Source: DATJUF01 sp035524095
GTDB lineage: Bacteria > Desulfobacterota > Binatia > Binatales > Binataceae
Direction of reading: 5' to 3'
DNA: 64,000 bases
NCBI GenBank assembly: GCA_035524095.1
Contig: DATKPK010000264.1
Coordinates: forward strand, 1-64,000
In this document: positions 1-9,353 of the stretch, piece after piece
How the letters are laid out: each line of letters begins with the position of its first letter
Position numbering within the stretch: position 1 is the stretch's first letter
Program-made: the position numbers and the translations under genes
Notes under the pieces: model-generated
Databases searched by the model: none
The model's input: the letters and a program-made list of their open reading frames with translations, nothing else
Told to the model about the DNA's origin: nothing

Positions 1-2672
1 TCAGCGACGGACGATCATTGATTGGATAGTCCGTGAGGCTGGCCTCATCGCTCCATCGCGGAACCCTTTCAGAAGTGCCGAAGTCGACGCGGAGAATTCC
101 GCTGGATGAGCGATAAGCGAAGACCGTGTCGCCGTTACCAAAGGCTAGCGCCGGGCGGGTCTTTGTATCGCAGTCAGTAACAGGCATCGGAAATGGCTCG
201 CCTGCACTGAGTTTCTGAAAATCGCCGAATGAATCGGCACTGAGGGGGTAGCCGATGACGCGTGCGACCGGCTGCGTGGCATGAAGAGCTTTTTCAGTGC
301 CACACGTGACGATGATAGTCGAGAGACCGTTGCAACCGAGGTCCGGCGGCATCAGGCTACGTACGATATCGCGATCGGGCGCCGGAATAATTCGGTGATT
401 CGTCCCAGGGCTGATGCATATACGGATCGAACAGCGTCATATGAACCTTGTCGGAATGCGCCTTGCTGTCGAGATAGGCGCAAGGGATGCAGCCACGCCA
501 CACGCGGGCAAGTGCGGCTGGAGCAGGTGTGGCGTCCCCGCCGGCGCATGTGCTGTTGTTCCAAATAGGATCGATCATTAAATCGCCGCCCCAACCAGGC
601 CGAAGCTATAGCCGCGCAAGCGCGCCTGCATCGGGAACGGATAGAAGATCGGCGGCTATCTTGGGGTCGGTGCCGTGAGGCTGTCGGAGTGTGAGTGATC
701 GGCGCAGCCTGAGCGACCTCGGATTGAACGGCGGCCGGAGTCGAGGGCGGCGGAAGAGCACTCACGAATGGAATAACGACATGCTTCATGTAATCGTCAG
801 GCGGGATCTCGGGTTTTCGCTTGCGCATGAATAGCATAAGGATCGAATCGACGATGGCGACGACCACACGGCCACGACAATACCTACGACCAATGCTGGC
901 CCGCATGCCGCGCTAAGGGCGAGGACAGCCAGGATGAAGCAGGCAGCGGCAGCGGACATATTGAAAGCATCTTCGCCGATTTGCAGACCTCCTCGTTCCC
1001 TTTAATCGCTTTCACTAGCGATACGACGGCCTGTGCTAAGGCCGCAGCGGCGACCAGCGGTCCCGGTACTTTGCCGATAATGTCCCCTCGGCGTCGAAAC
1101 GCCCGCCGGCTTTCACCACGGTCTCGAACCAGGCTCCGCTCTTAAGGAAAATATTCTCGCCGGTGCCGACCAGTTTGAGGCTGTCTTTGACGACTTCACC
1201 GAGCTCGCTTTTCGAGACTATCATCGAGGCCTTCAGTGCAGCTTCGTAAGCAGCCTTCTCGGCATCGGACAAGCCGCCTTCGATCAGAGCAAGTGCCCCT
1301 TTGTAGATGTCACCGTTTCTTTTGATTCCCTGAAAGACCGATTGCGCGGTGCTCGCGATAGTGGTTGCAGCCTGCGCCGGCGGCAGTTTTTTCACATTCA
1401 TCATCGCGCAGATTGACTGGTAGATGCCGTAACCAAAGGACGCTGCAGGCAAGAGGGTTGGTGCGGCATCACCACCGAGCTCGATGCCCGGTACTTTCGG
1501 GAGATTGGTCTTGACAATGTTCAGGCGCGCCATGAGAGCCGCTTCGAGCTTATCGATCCTTGTGGACGACTTAGCGTTCGCGGACGGCGCAGACTTAAAG
1601 AACTCGATCGCAAGCGACTTGGCCAGAGTCGCATTGAACGCAGTACGGTGAGGGGGTTGGCGGCATTGGTGCCTGCCTTCACGAGGGAATCGAGTACGGC
1701 GTTACCGCTCGGGCTTTGGTGCATCTGGTCGAATGCCGATGAGAAGGTCTCGCTCATATCATCGACGTCGTTGAACTTGGAGCTGAACGTCATCATAGCC
1801 ATTTGGGCGGCCAAGAGATCGAGACGAAATTCCTGCGAGTTCCGACGGATCAAGCGCCGCCAAAACGCTTGCGTAGCGCGTGGACAGGCGTAGTGCCGCG
1901 TCTTGAAGATCTGGATCAGCTGAGTTTCAGTGGCTTTTTGTTGGTTGGACTTGGCTGGGCGTCGGCTCACAGTTGATCTCCCAAGACGGCAAGCCCGAAG
2001 CTCACAGTGTACCATTCGGCTGCGGCGTCGAGGACTTGAATTCGTTCGAGATCAAGCGTGTTAGTGAGCGGCGCGCCGGGAGAGCCCGGCACAGTTGGCT
2101 CGAAGCGCGTCTTGCCGGCTAGCTTCGACTGCCACGGTTCATCCAGAGCCCAATTGAAGTTATCGCCCATGGCATCGCAAGTAGCGTCGGCGAGGCCAGG
2201 GAATTCCATGGTCAACAGTTCATGGATGTCGAGAGCAGGCGCAGGGATGTTACCGCCGGGCGCAGCTATAAGCGCCGGTTTTTCGGGCGTTAGGTCGTCT
2301 TTAACGAATGCAAGCGTCACGGTACCAGTCTGATCGCGCGATCCGACGATACCGAGCAGATGTTTGCGATCTTCAGTGGGCTGGATCACGCCGAAGGCAT
2401 TGGCAGCACGATTGCTGCTGTACCAGTAGCGGGATAATTGACCACCGCCGAACTGCTCGTCGGCCTTCGTTCGTCGGTCAGCGCTGACGGCTTGTCGGTC
2501 CAGTTGTGCAAGAAGCTTTGCTGATAAGCGAGAATCGACTTGGACCGTTGTGTGCTCCCGAGCTATGGAAGGGCGCGAAGGCAAAGCTGCAGGGTAGGCC
2601 GGGTGGCACGAAACCCTCGGCGAAAATGAGACGCAGGGGAGGGATAGTGATCCGGGCACCGGGCTTGGACAT
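1..2672 (-). pseudogene. Long gene of unknown family broken by many frameshifts; runs off the left edge
   Basis: A minus-strand gene starts at an ATG at 2672 (MSKPGARITIPPL) with GAGGAG nine bases upstream. No frame stays open, but sensible protein can be followed by hopping frames. Recognisable stretches are FGVIQPTEDRKHLLGIVG (about 2400-2330), DDMSETFSSAFDQMHQSP (about 1765-1710), LAKSLAIEFFKSAPSANAKS (about 1630-1565), the open run 1533-1080, a hydrophobic stretch near 975-885 followed by MRKRKPEIPPDDYMKHVV, MIDPIWNNSTCAGG (about 578), and a clean open frame from about 380 to base 1. I count at least seven frame changes and one in-frame TAG near 620. The family is not recognised. The hydrophobic segment suggests a membrane-anchored protein. 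Whether this is a decayed gene or a badly resolved contig end cannot be told from the sequence. Confidence 0.55.
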
Positions 2673-2913
2673 GGCTGCGGCTCCTCAGATGGATGAGGTG
2701 TTTAGGCCGATGTTGCTTCAGACTAGTCTAACTGAGAGTCATATACCACTACTTTACGTTTTACACAGCATAGCATAAAATAACATTTCTCGACAGTGGC
2801 GATATCTCACTATTCTTTTGGTTCATTCCCAGATGATACTAAGCGCTGGAACGAACAAGCCTGGAGCCTAAACTCAAGCGTCAGGGTGGAGGGAAATTAA
2901 ACAGGCGATGGGG

Positions 2914-3714
2914 TCAGGCTGTGACGCGTTGGAATGAAGTCCGATTCTCTGCGAGAGTAACAACGATCTCACGTAACGCCCGCATACCATAACTGAGGCG
3001 CGGGCCGGGGCGTCCCAGCCAGGCTTCGGGCACGCAAATGATTCGGCCGTTAGCGACGGCGGGAATCGCGCGCCATGACTGCCGACGCTGCACGAAAGCC
3101 GGACGTACCTTGGCGGGAGCGATGCCGCACCAGGAGAGGACTATCGCGTCCGGAGCAGCGGCGACGACCTCGTCGTCACTCACCGGTGTGCTTTTGCAAT
3201 CGCGATTCGACCACGGGTTTGTGGCACCGGCACGATCGATCATATCTGACACCCAGGAGCGCCTGCCGGGAACGATGACCGGTTTTGGCCACCATTCAAC
3301 CAGTATGCGAGGCGGCATTTCTGTTTCGTATGCGATGCTGGCGGTCTCGGCGCGCATCCGGGCGACCAATTCATAGCCCCGCTGATCGACGTTCAGCGCG
3401 TGAGCGATTCGCGTGATGTCGCTGTAGACATCGTCAAGGCTCACAGGCTCCATAACCAAAATCGGCAAGCGAGCACACTCGAGAGCTTCGACGATGCGTT
3501 CGTGGCCAGGTACGGTCAAGGAAGTAAGCACCAGGTCGGGATTGAGCCGCTTAACGCGGTCGACGTCGACGTTGAGGTCGGGGCCTATACGCGGCAAGCT
3601 TTGCACGACTTCGGTTGGATAGTCGGAATGATCGTCTACACCTACGAGCATCTCGGCGCATCCGAGCGCGCAAACAATCTCCGTGTTGGAGCAAGTATGG
3701 CTTACGATACGCAA
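2914..3714 (-). CDS. BtuF-like cobalamin-binding protein without a signal peptide
   Basis: The 266-residue product matches the helical-backbone metal-receptor fold of vitamin B12 and iron-siderophore binding proteins (Peripla_BP_2). It begins MRIVSHTCSNTEIVCALG, the usual first strand of cytosolic-type BtuF relatives. It continues with the DLNVDVDRVKRLNPDLVLTS segment and a C-terminal SWRAIPAVANGRIICVPEAW block typical of the second lobe. There is no signal peptide and no BtuC/BtuD gene nearby, so a transport role is uncertain and a B12-binding or sensing role is possible. The start is a TTG directly after an in-frame TAG, with no clear Shine-Dalgarno. It is the last gene of the minus-strand run, 68 bases after the thioesterase gene. 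B12 use in this organism is independently implied by nrdJ at 57079. The ligand is inferred. Confidence 0.8.
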   Translation of the reverse strand: MRIVSHTCSNTEIVCALGCAEMLVGVDDHSDYPTEVVQSLPRIGPDLNVDVDRVKRLNPDLVLTSLTVPGHERIVEALECARLPILVMEPVSLDDVYSDITRIAHALNVDQRGYELVARMRAETASIAYETEMPPRILVEWWPKPVIVPGRRSWVSDMIDRAGATNPWSNRDCKSTPVSDDEVVAAAPDAIVLSWCGIAPAKVRPAFVQRRQSWRAIPAVANGRIICVPEAWLGRPGPRLSYGMRALREIVVTLAENRTSFQRVTA

Positions 3715-3782
3715 CTAGCTTTTCATGGCACGGCAACGACCGGCTTCGACTCTAACACGTTCCAGGGCAGCGACTGGCACAG

Positions 3783-4265
3783 TCAAACATGGCTAATCAA
3801 GCAGGTCTCGGAGCCATGCGCCATCAGGGTGCCTCGAGCGTCGTAGATTCGGCCTTCGGAACTGGCCACACGCCCGCCAGTATGGAGCAAAGTGCCCTCG
3901 CATCGCAATTTACCGGTTTTTTCGAGGACAGCCTTGACGAAAACAGTTTTCATCTCGAGTGTCACGAAGGTTTGGCCGGGCGGTAATGACGAATGTACCG
4001 CGCATGCCAGTGCCGTATCGAGCAAAGTTGCGATCCAACCGCCGTGAACGATGCCCATTGGGTTGTAAAAACGCGCAGACGGCATCGCCTCGAAGATCAC
4101 ATGTCCAGCCTCAGCGGATATGGGCCAGATATCGGTTTCCTTGCTGAACGGCGGCCGGGGATAAGTTCCATCGAGCAGGCGGCGGAGAAATTCCAAGCCT
4201 GAAACAGCTACAGCATCGACACGCGGGACTAGACCGACATTTCCGTTTGAATTCAGATCAGCCAT
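3783..4265 (-). CDS. PaaI-family acyl-CoA thioesterase (hotdog fold)
   Basis: The 160-residue protein carries the hotdog signature PMGIVHGGWIATLLDTALA around residues 69-87. In PaaI/YbgC-type thioesterases this segment holds the catalytic turn and the long central helix. These enzymes hydrolyse aryl- or acyl-CoA thioesters and often free CoA from stalled aromatic-degradation intermediates. The ATG at 4265 has GGAGGA five bases upstream. The gene follows the EmrB-type transporter by 65 bases on the same strand, so it probably belongs to the CoA/glutathione catabolic operon. The substrate cannot be read from sequence. Confidence 0.88.
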   Translation of the reverse strand: MADLNSNGNVGLVPRVDAVAVSGLEFLRRLLDGTYPRPPFSKETDIWPISAEAGHVIFEAMPSARFYNPMGIVHGGWIATLLDTALACAVHSSLPPGQTFVTLEMKTVFVKAVLEKTGKLRCEGTLLHTGGRVASSEGRIYDARGTLMAHGSETCLISHV

Positions 4266-4330
4266 TGCATTCCTCCATATTGCTCAATTACTAATGATCG
4301 GTATCGAATTACTATTGCTACGCGCTGTAA

Positions 4331-5962
4331 CTATTCAGCGGCGGCAGCGGTCCCACCGATAGTGAACCGGCGGATGAAGAACGCCAGCGGAAGGCCTATA
4401 ATCACAACCATCGCGAGCAAGCGGAAGCAATCCATGAAAGCGAGCATACTGGCCTGCTGCGCGACACTGTTGCCAATCAAGCCATAAGCCTGATGGACAG
4501 CGTCAGGAGTGGTCGATCCCCGAGTTACGAAGTAGAGGCTGGAATTATGCACGAATTGGCGAACGGAGCCGCCCGCCGAAGTGACATTGCTAACAAGCAC
4601 GCTCTGATGGTACTCAGTGCGGCGCTCCAGCATTGTGGTGACAAAGGCGATACCAAAGCTGCCGCCCCAATTACGGCATAGATTAGTCAGGCTCGAGCCT
4701 TTGTTGTTTTTGTTTTTCGGAAGATATGAATAAGCGAGCTGGCTGACCGGCACGAACATGAAGGCATAGCCAAAGCCCTGAAAGCCACGGGCCACGGCGA
4801 AATGAGCATAGTCGGTCTGCGGTGTGAAGCTCGCGAAGTACAGGAATGACAAGGATGCAAAGGTAAAACTGGCGCCGAGCAACCGAGATGTTCCGATCCT
4901 CGGCACCATCCTTACAACGAAAGGTGCTAGAACAGTGATTACCGCCGCACCCGGACCCAGCACCAGGCCGGCATCAGTGGCAGTGTAGCCGAATAAGGTT
5001 TGCAGCATTTCAGGGATCATCACAGTGCTGCCGAAAAGTCCAAAGGCGAAAAGAAAATAGTATACGCACGAGAGTGCAAAATTGCGTTCGCGCAACAGGG
5101 TCAGCTCGACTACGGGATCGTCGTGACGCCACTCCCACCAAATCGCAAGTGCGATAGCCGCAAACGCGATAGTCAGAAAAGTGACAATCAAGTGGCTGCC
5201 GAGCCAGTCGTCGCGTTCTCCGCGATCCAGGACTACTTCGAGGCAGGCGAAGCCCAGCGCGATCAATGTGATACCGATATAGTCGATGCGAAGTTTGCCG
5301 CCGCTGCGCGCCCGTTTACGCTCCTCAGTGAACTCGACGGGATCGTGAACCAGCCGGCTGGATAGCATCAACGAGAGCAGGCCGATCGGCACGTTGATAA
5401 AGAAGACCCAGCGCCATGAGAAGCTGTCGGTAATCCAGCCGCCCAGCGGGGGACCGATTGCGGGCGCGGTCACGATCGCCATGCTATAGAGCGCGAATGC
5501 GGCGGCTCGCTTCGATGCTGGAAACGTATCGACAAGTATTGCCTGTTCGACTGGCGCCAGCCCACCACCGCCAACTCCCTGAAGGATGCGGAAAAAGATC
5601 AGCATTCCGAGGCTCGGTGCAAGACCGCATAACAGCGAGCTCGCTGTGAAGAGCGCCACGCACATCATGTAGTAGTGCTTGCGCCCGAACACGCGGCTCA
5701 GCCACGCGCTCATCGGGAGGATCACGGCATTGGCGACGAGATAACTGGTGAGCACCCAAGTGCTTTCGTCATAACTGGTGCCCAGCCCTCCAGCGATATG
5801 GGGTAGCGAGACGTTGGAGATACTCGTGTCGAGCAGTTCCATGAAGGTCGCCATCGTGACCGTGAGAGCAATCGCCCATGGATTGTGGCTAATCCGAGAC
5901 GGGGCTGGCGTGACGGACGGGGATAACCGTTCAGCTCCTGATCGTGCGATTAGCGCAGCCAT
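4331..5962 (-). CDS. emrB: DHA2-family (EmrB/QacA type) drug:proton antiporter
   Basis: The 543-residue polytopic membrane protein has the major facilitator motif MELLDTSISNVSLPHIAGGLG in its first helix (residues about 41-61), the WLSRVFGRKHYYM loop after helix 2, and the family-14-helix motif C region GPPLGGWITDSFSWRWVFFIN. Its length and helix count fit 14-TMS DHA2 exporters that work with an EmrA-type periplasmic adaptor. It overlaps the upstream adaptor gene by 13 bases, which indicates translational coupling. With the adaptor and a TolC-like channel encoded elsewhere it should form a tripartite pump. The MarR gene upstream suggests export of an aromatic or hydrophobic inducer. The symbol marks family membership, not proven orthology. 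Confidence 0.93.
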   Translation of the reverse strand: MAALIARSGAERLSPSVTPAPSRISHNPWAIALTVTMATFMELLDTSISNVSLPHIAGGLGTSYDESTWVLTSYLVANAVILPMSAWLSRVFGRKHYYMMCVALFTASSLLCGLAPSLGMLIFFRILQGVGGGGLAPVEQAILVDTFPASKRAAAFALYSMAIVTAPAIGPPLGGWITDSFSWRWVFFINVPIGLLSLMLSSRLVHDPVEFTEERKRARSGGKLRIDYIGITLIALGFACLEVVLDRGERDDWLGSHLIVTFLTIAFAAIALAIWWEWRHDDPVVELTLLRERNFALSCVYYFLFAFGLFGSTVMIPEMLQTLFGYTATDAGLVLGPGAAVITVLAPFVVRMVPRIGTSRLLGASFTFASLSFLYFASFTPQTDYAHFAVARGFQGFGYAFMFVPVSQLAYSYLPKNKNNKGSSLTNLCRNWGGSFGIAFVTTMLERRTEYHQSVLVSNVTSAGGSVRQFVHNSSLYFVTRGSTTPDAVHQAYGLIGNSVAQQASMLAFMDCFRLLAMVVIIGLPLAFFIRRFTIGGTAAAAE

Positions 5963-7122
5963 ACTTTGGGCTCCACTGACATGCCTGGGTGAAGCAGATG
6001 GCCTGGGTCCTGGCGAGGAGCGAAACCGATGCGCACGGGTAGGCGCTGGACGACTTTGACGTAGTTGCCGGTTGCGTTCTCAGGCGGCAGCAGGCTGAAA
6101 CGATCGCCGCTCGCGCCTGGAAGGTTCTCAACGTAGCCGCGGTAATCGCGGCCAAAAGTGTCGACACGTATCGTGACTGCCTGGCCGGGACGCATCCGCG
6201 CAAGTTGCGTTTCCTTAAAGTCGGCCGTTACCCAGATAAGACCGGTCTCGGTTAGGAACATCAAGCTTTGGCCCGGCTCAATGCGCGAACCGAGCTGAAC
6301 GCTGCGCTTGCCGATGATTCCGTCAGCGGGTGCATAGATGTGCGTATAGCTTAAATTTAGCAACGCCTGATCGAGCGCCGCTTGCGCCGCGTCAACCTGA
6401 GCCTGGCGTGCAGCAATCGCCTTGAAGGCCGAGCCAGCCGCTTCGCGCAGCGCGTCAGTATTCGCTGCCTCGATCTGCGCGACTGAGTTGTACTGATCGT
6501 ATTGCTCTTGCGAGGCGACCTGCTGTGTTAGGAGAGTCGCATATCTTCGGAGATCGCGTTGCGCCTTAAAGTTGGCTGCATCACTCTCGCGAATCGAAGC
6601 CAGAGCGGCGGCATAGTCCTGCTCGGCCGAGGCAACTTGTGCTTGGGCAAGTTCCAACCGGGCCTTGGCCTGAGCAACGGCAACCTCGAAATCTCGCGGA
6701 TCGATCTCAACCAATAATTCGCCCTTACGAACACGGTCATCATCTTCCGCATGGACGGCGATCACGGTGCCGTCGATGCGCGAGCTCAGCGGATCGATAT
6801 GACCGTCGATCTGGGCGTCATCGGTCGACTGGAAGGATTGCAGGTAATCCCAGGCGAAGGGCGCAATGGTGGCTGTTCCCACGAGGACCACGGCGACGAG
6901 CAGAATTCGCCAGTTGATCCGTCGGGGATGTCCGCCGTCACTGGAAGCGTCTGCTCTATCATGCGAGGGAGCAATCGACTCACCAGCGAAGTTGTGGGAA
7001 CCAGTTCCGCCGGATTGGAGCGCTTCGAGCGGTGCCGGTGAATCGGCAGCGCCATCGGGCAATTCGCGAAGACTTTGGCCGCTTGCGAAGGCGTCGGTTT
7101 GATTTTCGGATGCAATGTCCAT
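5950..7122 (-). CDS. emrA: EmrA-type membrane fusion protein (HlyD family)
   Basis: The 390-residue protein has an N-terminal cytoplasmic extension of about 65 residues. One membrane segment follows (ILLVAVVLVGTATIAPFAW), then the adaptor signature STDDAQIDGHIDPLSSRIDG. A long alpha-helical hairpin comes next (residues about 140-245, alternating AQ and A-rich repeats). A beta-barrel/lipoyl half follows with YAPADGIIGKRSVQLGS, and the terminal block SLLPPENATGNYVKVVQR is diagnostic of EmrA relatives. It links the inner-membrane exporter to an outer-membrane channel. It lies 50 bases downstream of the MarR gene and overlaps the start of the emrB gene. One copy of the candidate MarR operator sits in the 50-base gap (7143-7154). 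Confidence 0.92.
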   Translation of the reverse strand: MDIASENQTDAFASGQSLRELPDGAADSPAPLEALQSGGTGSHNFAGESIAPSHDRADASSDGGHPRRINWRILLVAVVLVGTATIAPFAWDYLQSFQSTDDAQIDGHIDPLSSRIDGTVIAVHAEDDDRVRKGELLVEIDPRDFEVAVAQAKARLELAQAQVASAEQDYAAALASIRESDAANFKAQRDLRRYATLLTQQVASQEQYDQYNSVAQIEAANTDALREAAGSAFKAIAARQAQVDAAQAALDQALLNLSYTHIYAPADGIIGKRSVQLGSRIEPGQSLMFLTETGLIWVTADFKETQLARMRPGQAVTIRVDTFGRDYRGYVENLPGASGDRFSLLPPENATGNYVKVVQRLPVRIGFAPRQDPGHLLHPGMSVEPKVWLR

Positions 7123-7142
7123 GTTTAACCGCCTCAGAATAG

Positions 7143-7154
7143 ATGTATATACAA
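7143..7154. promoter_or_regulatory. Candidate MarR operator, copy 2
   Basis: ATGTATATACAA sits between the MarR gene and the emrA gene. It matches the copies at 7604-7615 and 12840-12851 in at least 9 of 12 positions and keeps the dyad layout of MarR sites. It lies 21 bases upstream of the emrA start on the minus strand, overlapping where a local promoter would be. Confidence 0.4.
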
Positions 7155-7171
7155 ATATACTGCCAAAAAAA

Positions 7172-7597
7172 TTAGCCGTTAAGCTTCTTCAGCGAAGACC
7201 GGAGCGCAGCTACGTTTTCCGGGCCCAGAAGCTGACTGACTTGATCTTGCGCCTTTCGCCAGGCGGGGTAGGCTTTGCGAATTATCGCCGTCCCTTGCTC
7301 GGTTATCGTTATGCGATGGCTCCGACGGTCCTCATCAGCTTCCAGCCGCAACAGCCCCTTGGCGCACATACGATCGACATTGCGGCTGAGTGTTGACTCA
7401 TCCATGGCAAGGATTTTGGCTAGCTCCGAGGGCCTCATTTCAGAGCGATTGCTGACGGCTACCAGCACATTGAACTGGCTGGTCTTCACTCCGGCCTTCG
7501 CCAAAGCATCGTCATAAATCGATGTGACCATGCGATTAAGCATGCGGACACGAAAGCCGATGCATTCACGTCCGATGTGTTTGGTGTCATCGCCCAT
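7172..7597 (-). CDS. MarR-family transcriptional regulator
   Basis: The protein of about 141 residues has the winged helix-turn-helix of MarR regulators. MRPSELAKILAMDESTLSRNV supplies helix-turn-helix residues and GLLRLEADEDRRSHRITITEQG is the wing with its conserved DxRxxxIxLT pattern. An upstream in-frame TTG at 7615 would put the start inside a palindromic operator-like site. The ATG at 7597 leaves that site free, and I prefer it although no strong Shine-Dalgarno precedes it. MarR proteins usually repress adjacent efflux and aromatic-metabolism genes and release DNA when a small phenolic or thioester ligand binds. Here the gene lies between the crotonase gene and emrA, in line with that role. 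Confidence 0.9.
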   Translation of the reverse strand: MGDDTKHIGRECIGFRVRMLNRMVTSIYDDALAKAGVKTSQFNVLVAVSNRSEMRPSELAKILAMDESTLSRNVDRMCAKGLLRLEADEDRRSHRITITEQGTAIIRKAYPAWRKAQDQVSQLLGPENVAALRSSLKKLNG

Positions 7598-7603
7598 GAG
7601 TAA

Positions 7604-7615
7604 TTGTAAATGCAA
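7604..7615. promoter_or_regulatory. Candidate MarR operator, copy 1
   Basis: TTGTAAATGCAA is an imperfect dyad immediately upstream of the preferred marR start (7597), so bound repressor would block autoregulated transcription or initiation. It differs from the 12840-12851 copy at one position only. Confidence 0.45.
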
Positions 7616-7661
7616 CTATTGATGCTTCGTCAAGGCGCGCGAAAGCTTGTAAAAAATTTGC

Positions 7662-8447
7662 TCAACGCCCGCGAAAGACGACTTTGTCGCGGAACTTGCG
7701 GACACCATATTCGAGTACGCCCCTGACCCCCGCCTGCATATCCTCAGTGGCGAAGAGCGCGGGAGCCAGATCGTCGACTGCGCGATCGGCGGCACGAATG
7801 CCACCGTCGAGATAAGCGCGCACGAAGCGCTTCCCGGCCGCGAAAGCGACCGTCGGACCCTTCGCGAGTCGTGCGGCGAAGGCCCGGCTCTCGGCCTCGA
7901 AATGCTCGTCAGGAATGACCCGGTTGACGATGTTCCAGCGCTCGAAGGTAGCCGCATCGTATTGGGCCGCAGTATATATGATTTCGCGGGCACGGGCTGG
8001 ACCGGCTCGCTCGGCCAATCGCTGCACGCCGCCGAGAAGCGTCGTAGTTCCAATCGACGCCTCAGCCTGGCCAAAGCTGGCTGAGGACGCAGCCCAGATA
8101 AGATCGCACGCGAGCGCAAGCTCAAGGCCGGCTGCAATGCAAAGGCCTTGAACTGCCGCGATTGTTGGGAATGGCAAATCCTCAAGATCGGCAATCAATC
8201 GCAGATGACCGGTGAAGCGTTCGCGTGCTTGAACCGGTGTTACACCAGAGAAGACGCTGACTTCGGCGCCGCCTGAAAATACTTTGCCTTCGGCGCGGAC
8301 CAGCAATACGCGCAGGGGCGCCTGCTTAATCGTGTCGACCGCCGAGCGGAGGTCGGCGATCAGTTCGCTACTGAACAGATTGAGTGGAGGATTGGTTAGG
8401 GTGAGGATGCCGAGACCGTCTTCTGTAGTAAAGTGTACTTTGTCCAT
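7662..8447 (-). CDS. Enoyl-CoA hydratase/isomerase family (crotonase) protein
   Basis: The crotonase fold is clear. An oxyanion-hole segment FSGGAEVSVF, the AAGLELALACDLIWA helix and the FGQAEASIGTTTLLGGVQRL segment are present. Both glutamates that act as catalytic acid and base in enoyl-CoA hydratases (in LEL and QAEAS) are kept. The product hydrates or isomerises an unsaturated acyl-CoA. I place the start at the ATG at 8447 (MDKVHFTTEDGLGIL) with GGTGG upstream. The longer frame to 8501 adds residues with no family counterpart and overlaps the preceding gene. It is the last catabolic gene before the MarR regulator in the minus-strand operon. The substrate is unknown. Confidence 0.88.
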   Translation of the reverse strand: MDKVHFTTEDGLGILTLTNPPLNLFSSELIADLRSAVDTIKQAPLRVLLVRAEGKVFSGGAEVSVFSGVTPVQARERFTGHLRLIADLEDLPFPTIAAVQGLCIAAGLELALACDLIWAASSASFGQAEASIGTTTLLGGVQRLAERAGPARAREIIYTAAQYDAATFERWNIVNRVIPDEHFEAESRAFAARLAKGPTVAFAAGKRFVRAYLDGGIRAADRAVDDLAPALFATEDMQAGVRGVLEYGVRKFRDKVVFRGR

Positions 8448-8491
8448 GCTTAGTCCACCATCCGGGGCTGATTGGTTGCGGAAGGAGATAG

Positions 8492-9301
8492 TCATTCCCA
8501 AGAGACGCCGGGGCTTGGCGTTTCAAGCTTTTTCAAGTAGGGCTCGACGTCGGGCGCGAAGGCTGGATGTTTGCGCAATCTCTCAAAGTGCATGAAGGCT
8601 AGGGGATGCGATGATTCCCATCCGCGTAGAATCGGTGCGGCTCCAATCGCTTCGAGATTGTGAACACGCGCCCTTTCGTTATGAAACAGGCTCAACTCGG
8701 CGACGAAGCAAATATCTGCGAGCGTGAGATTATCGCCTGTGATGAAGGTGCGACCAGGTCCGAGCGCCTGATTGATACCGCCGGCATAGACCGCGAAGGC
8801 CTCGCGCATTCGTGCATGGATTTCACCCGTCATAATGGCACTCATCAAAGCCAGAAGGTAGATTTGCGAGTCGCGGGCAAAGACCAGGCTCGCGTCCAGA
8901 AAACTGTCGACGCGTGCGGCTTCATACGGTCCGTGGCCATAGAGCGGGAAGCGGGTTTCGCCGATTCGCGCAACCGCCCGCATGATACTGTTCGATTCAA
9001 AGATGCCGATTTTGCCGTCCGGACTGAACGCGGCAGGAACGGTAGCAAACGGCTGGGTCTCAATGAAGGCGCGGGTTTTATGTAGCGTGCCTTTGAAGCC
9101 GACTTTGCCGGCGATAGCCTCAGAGCCATCGGAGGAACTAGCACTACTGAGCGGCCGCGCGTCGAAATCCCACAGCCAGCCTCCTATCTCCTTCGGCGAG
9201 GTGCCTCGTATCTCGATATCAACGCCGCACAACCGCGCGGCGATCGTTGCCTTCCAAATGCGAGGATTCGGCAGATACGAAAAGATCCGTAAATCACTCA
9301 T
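8492..9301 (-). CDS. Glutathione S-transferase-like protein (EF1B-gamma type N-terminal fold)
   Basis: The protein of about 269 residues starts MSDLRIFSYLPNPRIWKATI, a thioredoxin-like N-terminal domain with the SYLPNPR active-site turn seen in GST and elongation factor 1B-gamma relatives. FESNSIMRAVARIG corresponds to the glutathione-binding ES/NSI motif. The C-terminal helical domain contains FITGDNLTLADICFVAEL, the conserved GST N-capping box (TxADxxxxxEL). I chose the ATG at 9301. The longer frame up to 9436 lacks similarity and enters the upstream SDR gene. It is the second GST-type gene of this operon, and a role in conjugating or deconjugating a reactive intermediate is inferred. Confidence 0.85.
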   Translation of the reverse strand: MSDLRIFSYLPNPRIWKATIAARLCGVDIEIRGTSPKEIGGWLWDFDARPLSSASSSDGSEAIAGKVGFKGTLHKTRAFIETQPFATVPAAFSPDGKIGIFESNSIMRAVARIGETRFPLYGHGPYEAARVDSFLDASLVFARDSQIYLLALMSAIMTGEIHARMREAFAVYAGGINQALGPGRTFITGDNLTLADICFVAELSLFHNERARVHNLEAIGAAPILRGWESSHPLAFMHFERLRKHPAFAPDVEPYLKKLETPSPGVSWE

Positions 9302-9353
9302 GGATGTACTCCTCAAGTCAGTCACCGAAGCTTCACCCGAGCAAGGGCAGCGA

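Noticed and set aside
352..906. A 184-codon minus-strand open frame as an intact gene
   Set aside because: Only its first third is protein-like; the remainder is an Arg/Ser-rich out-of-frame reading of the broken long gene.
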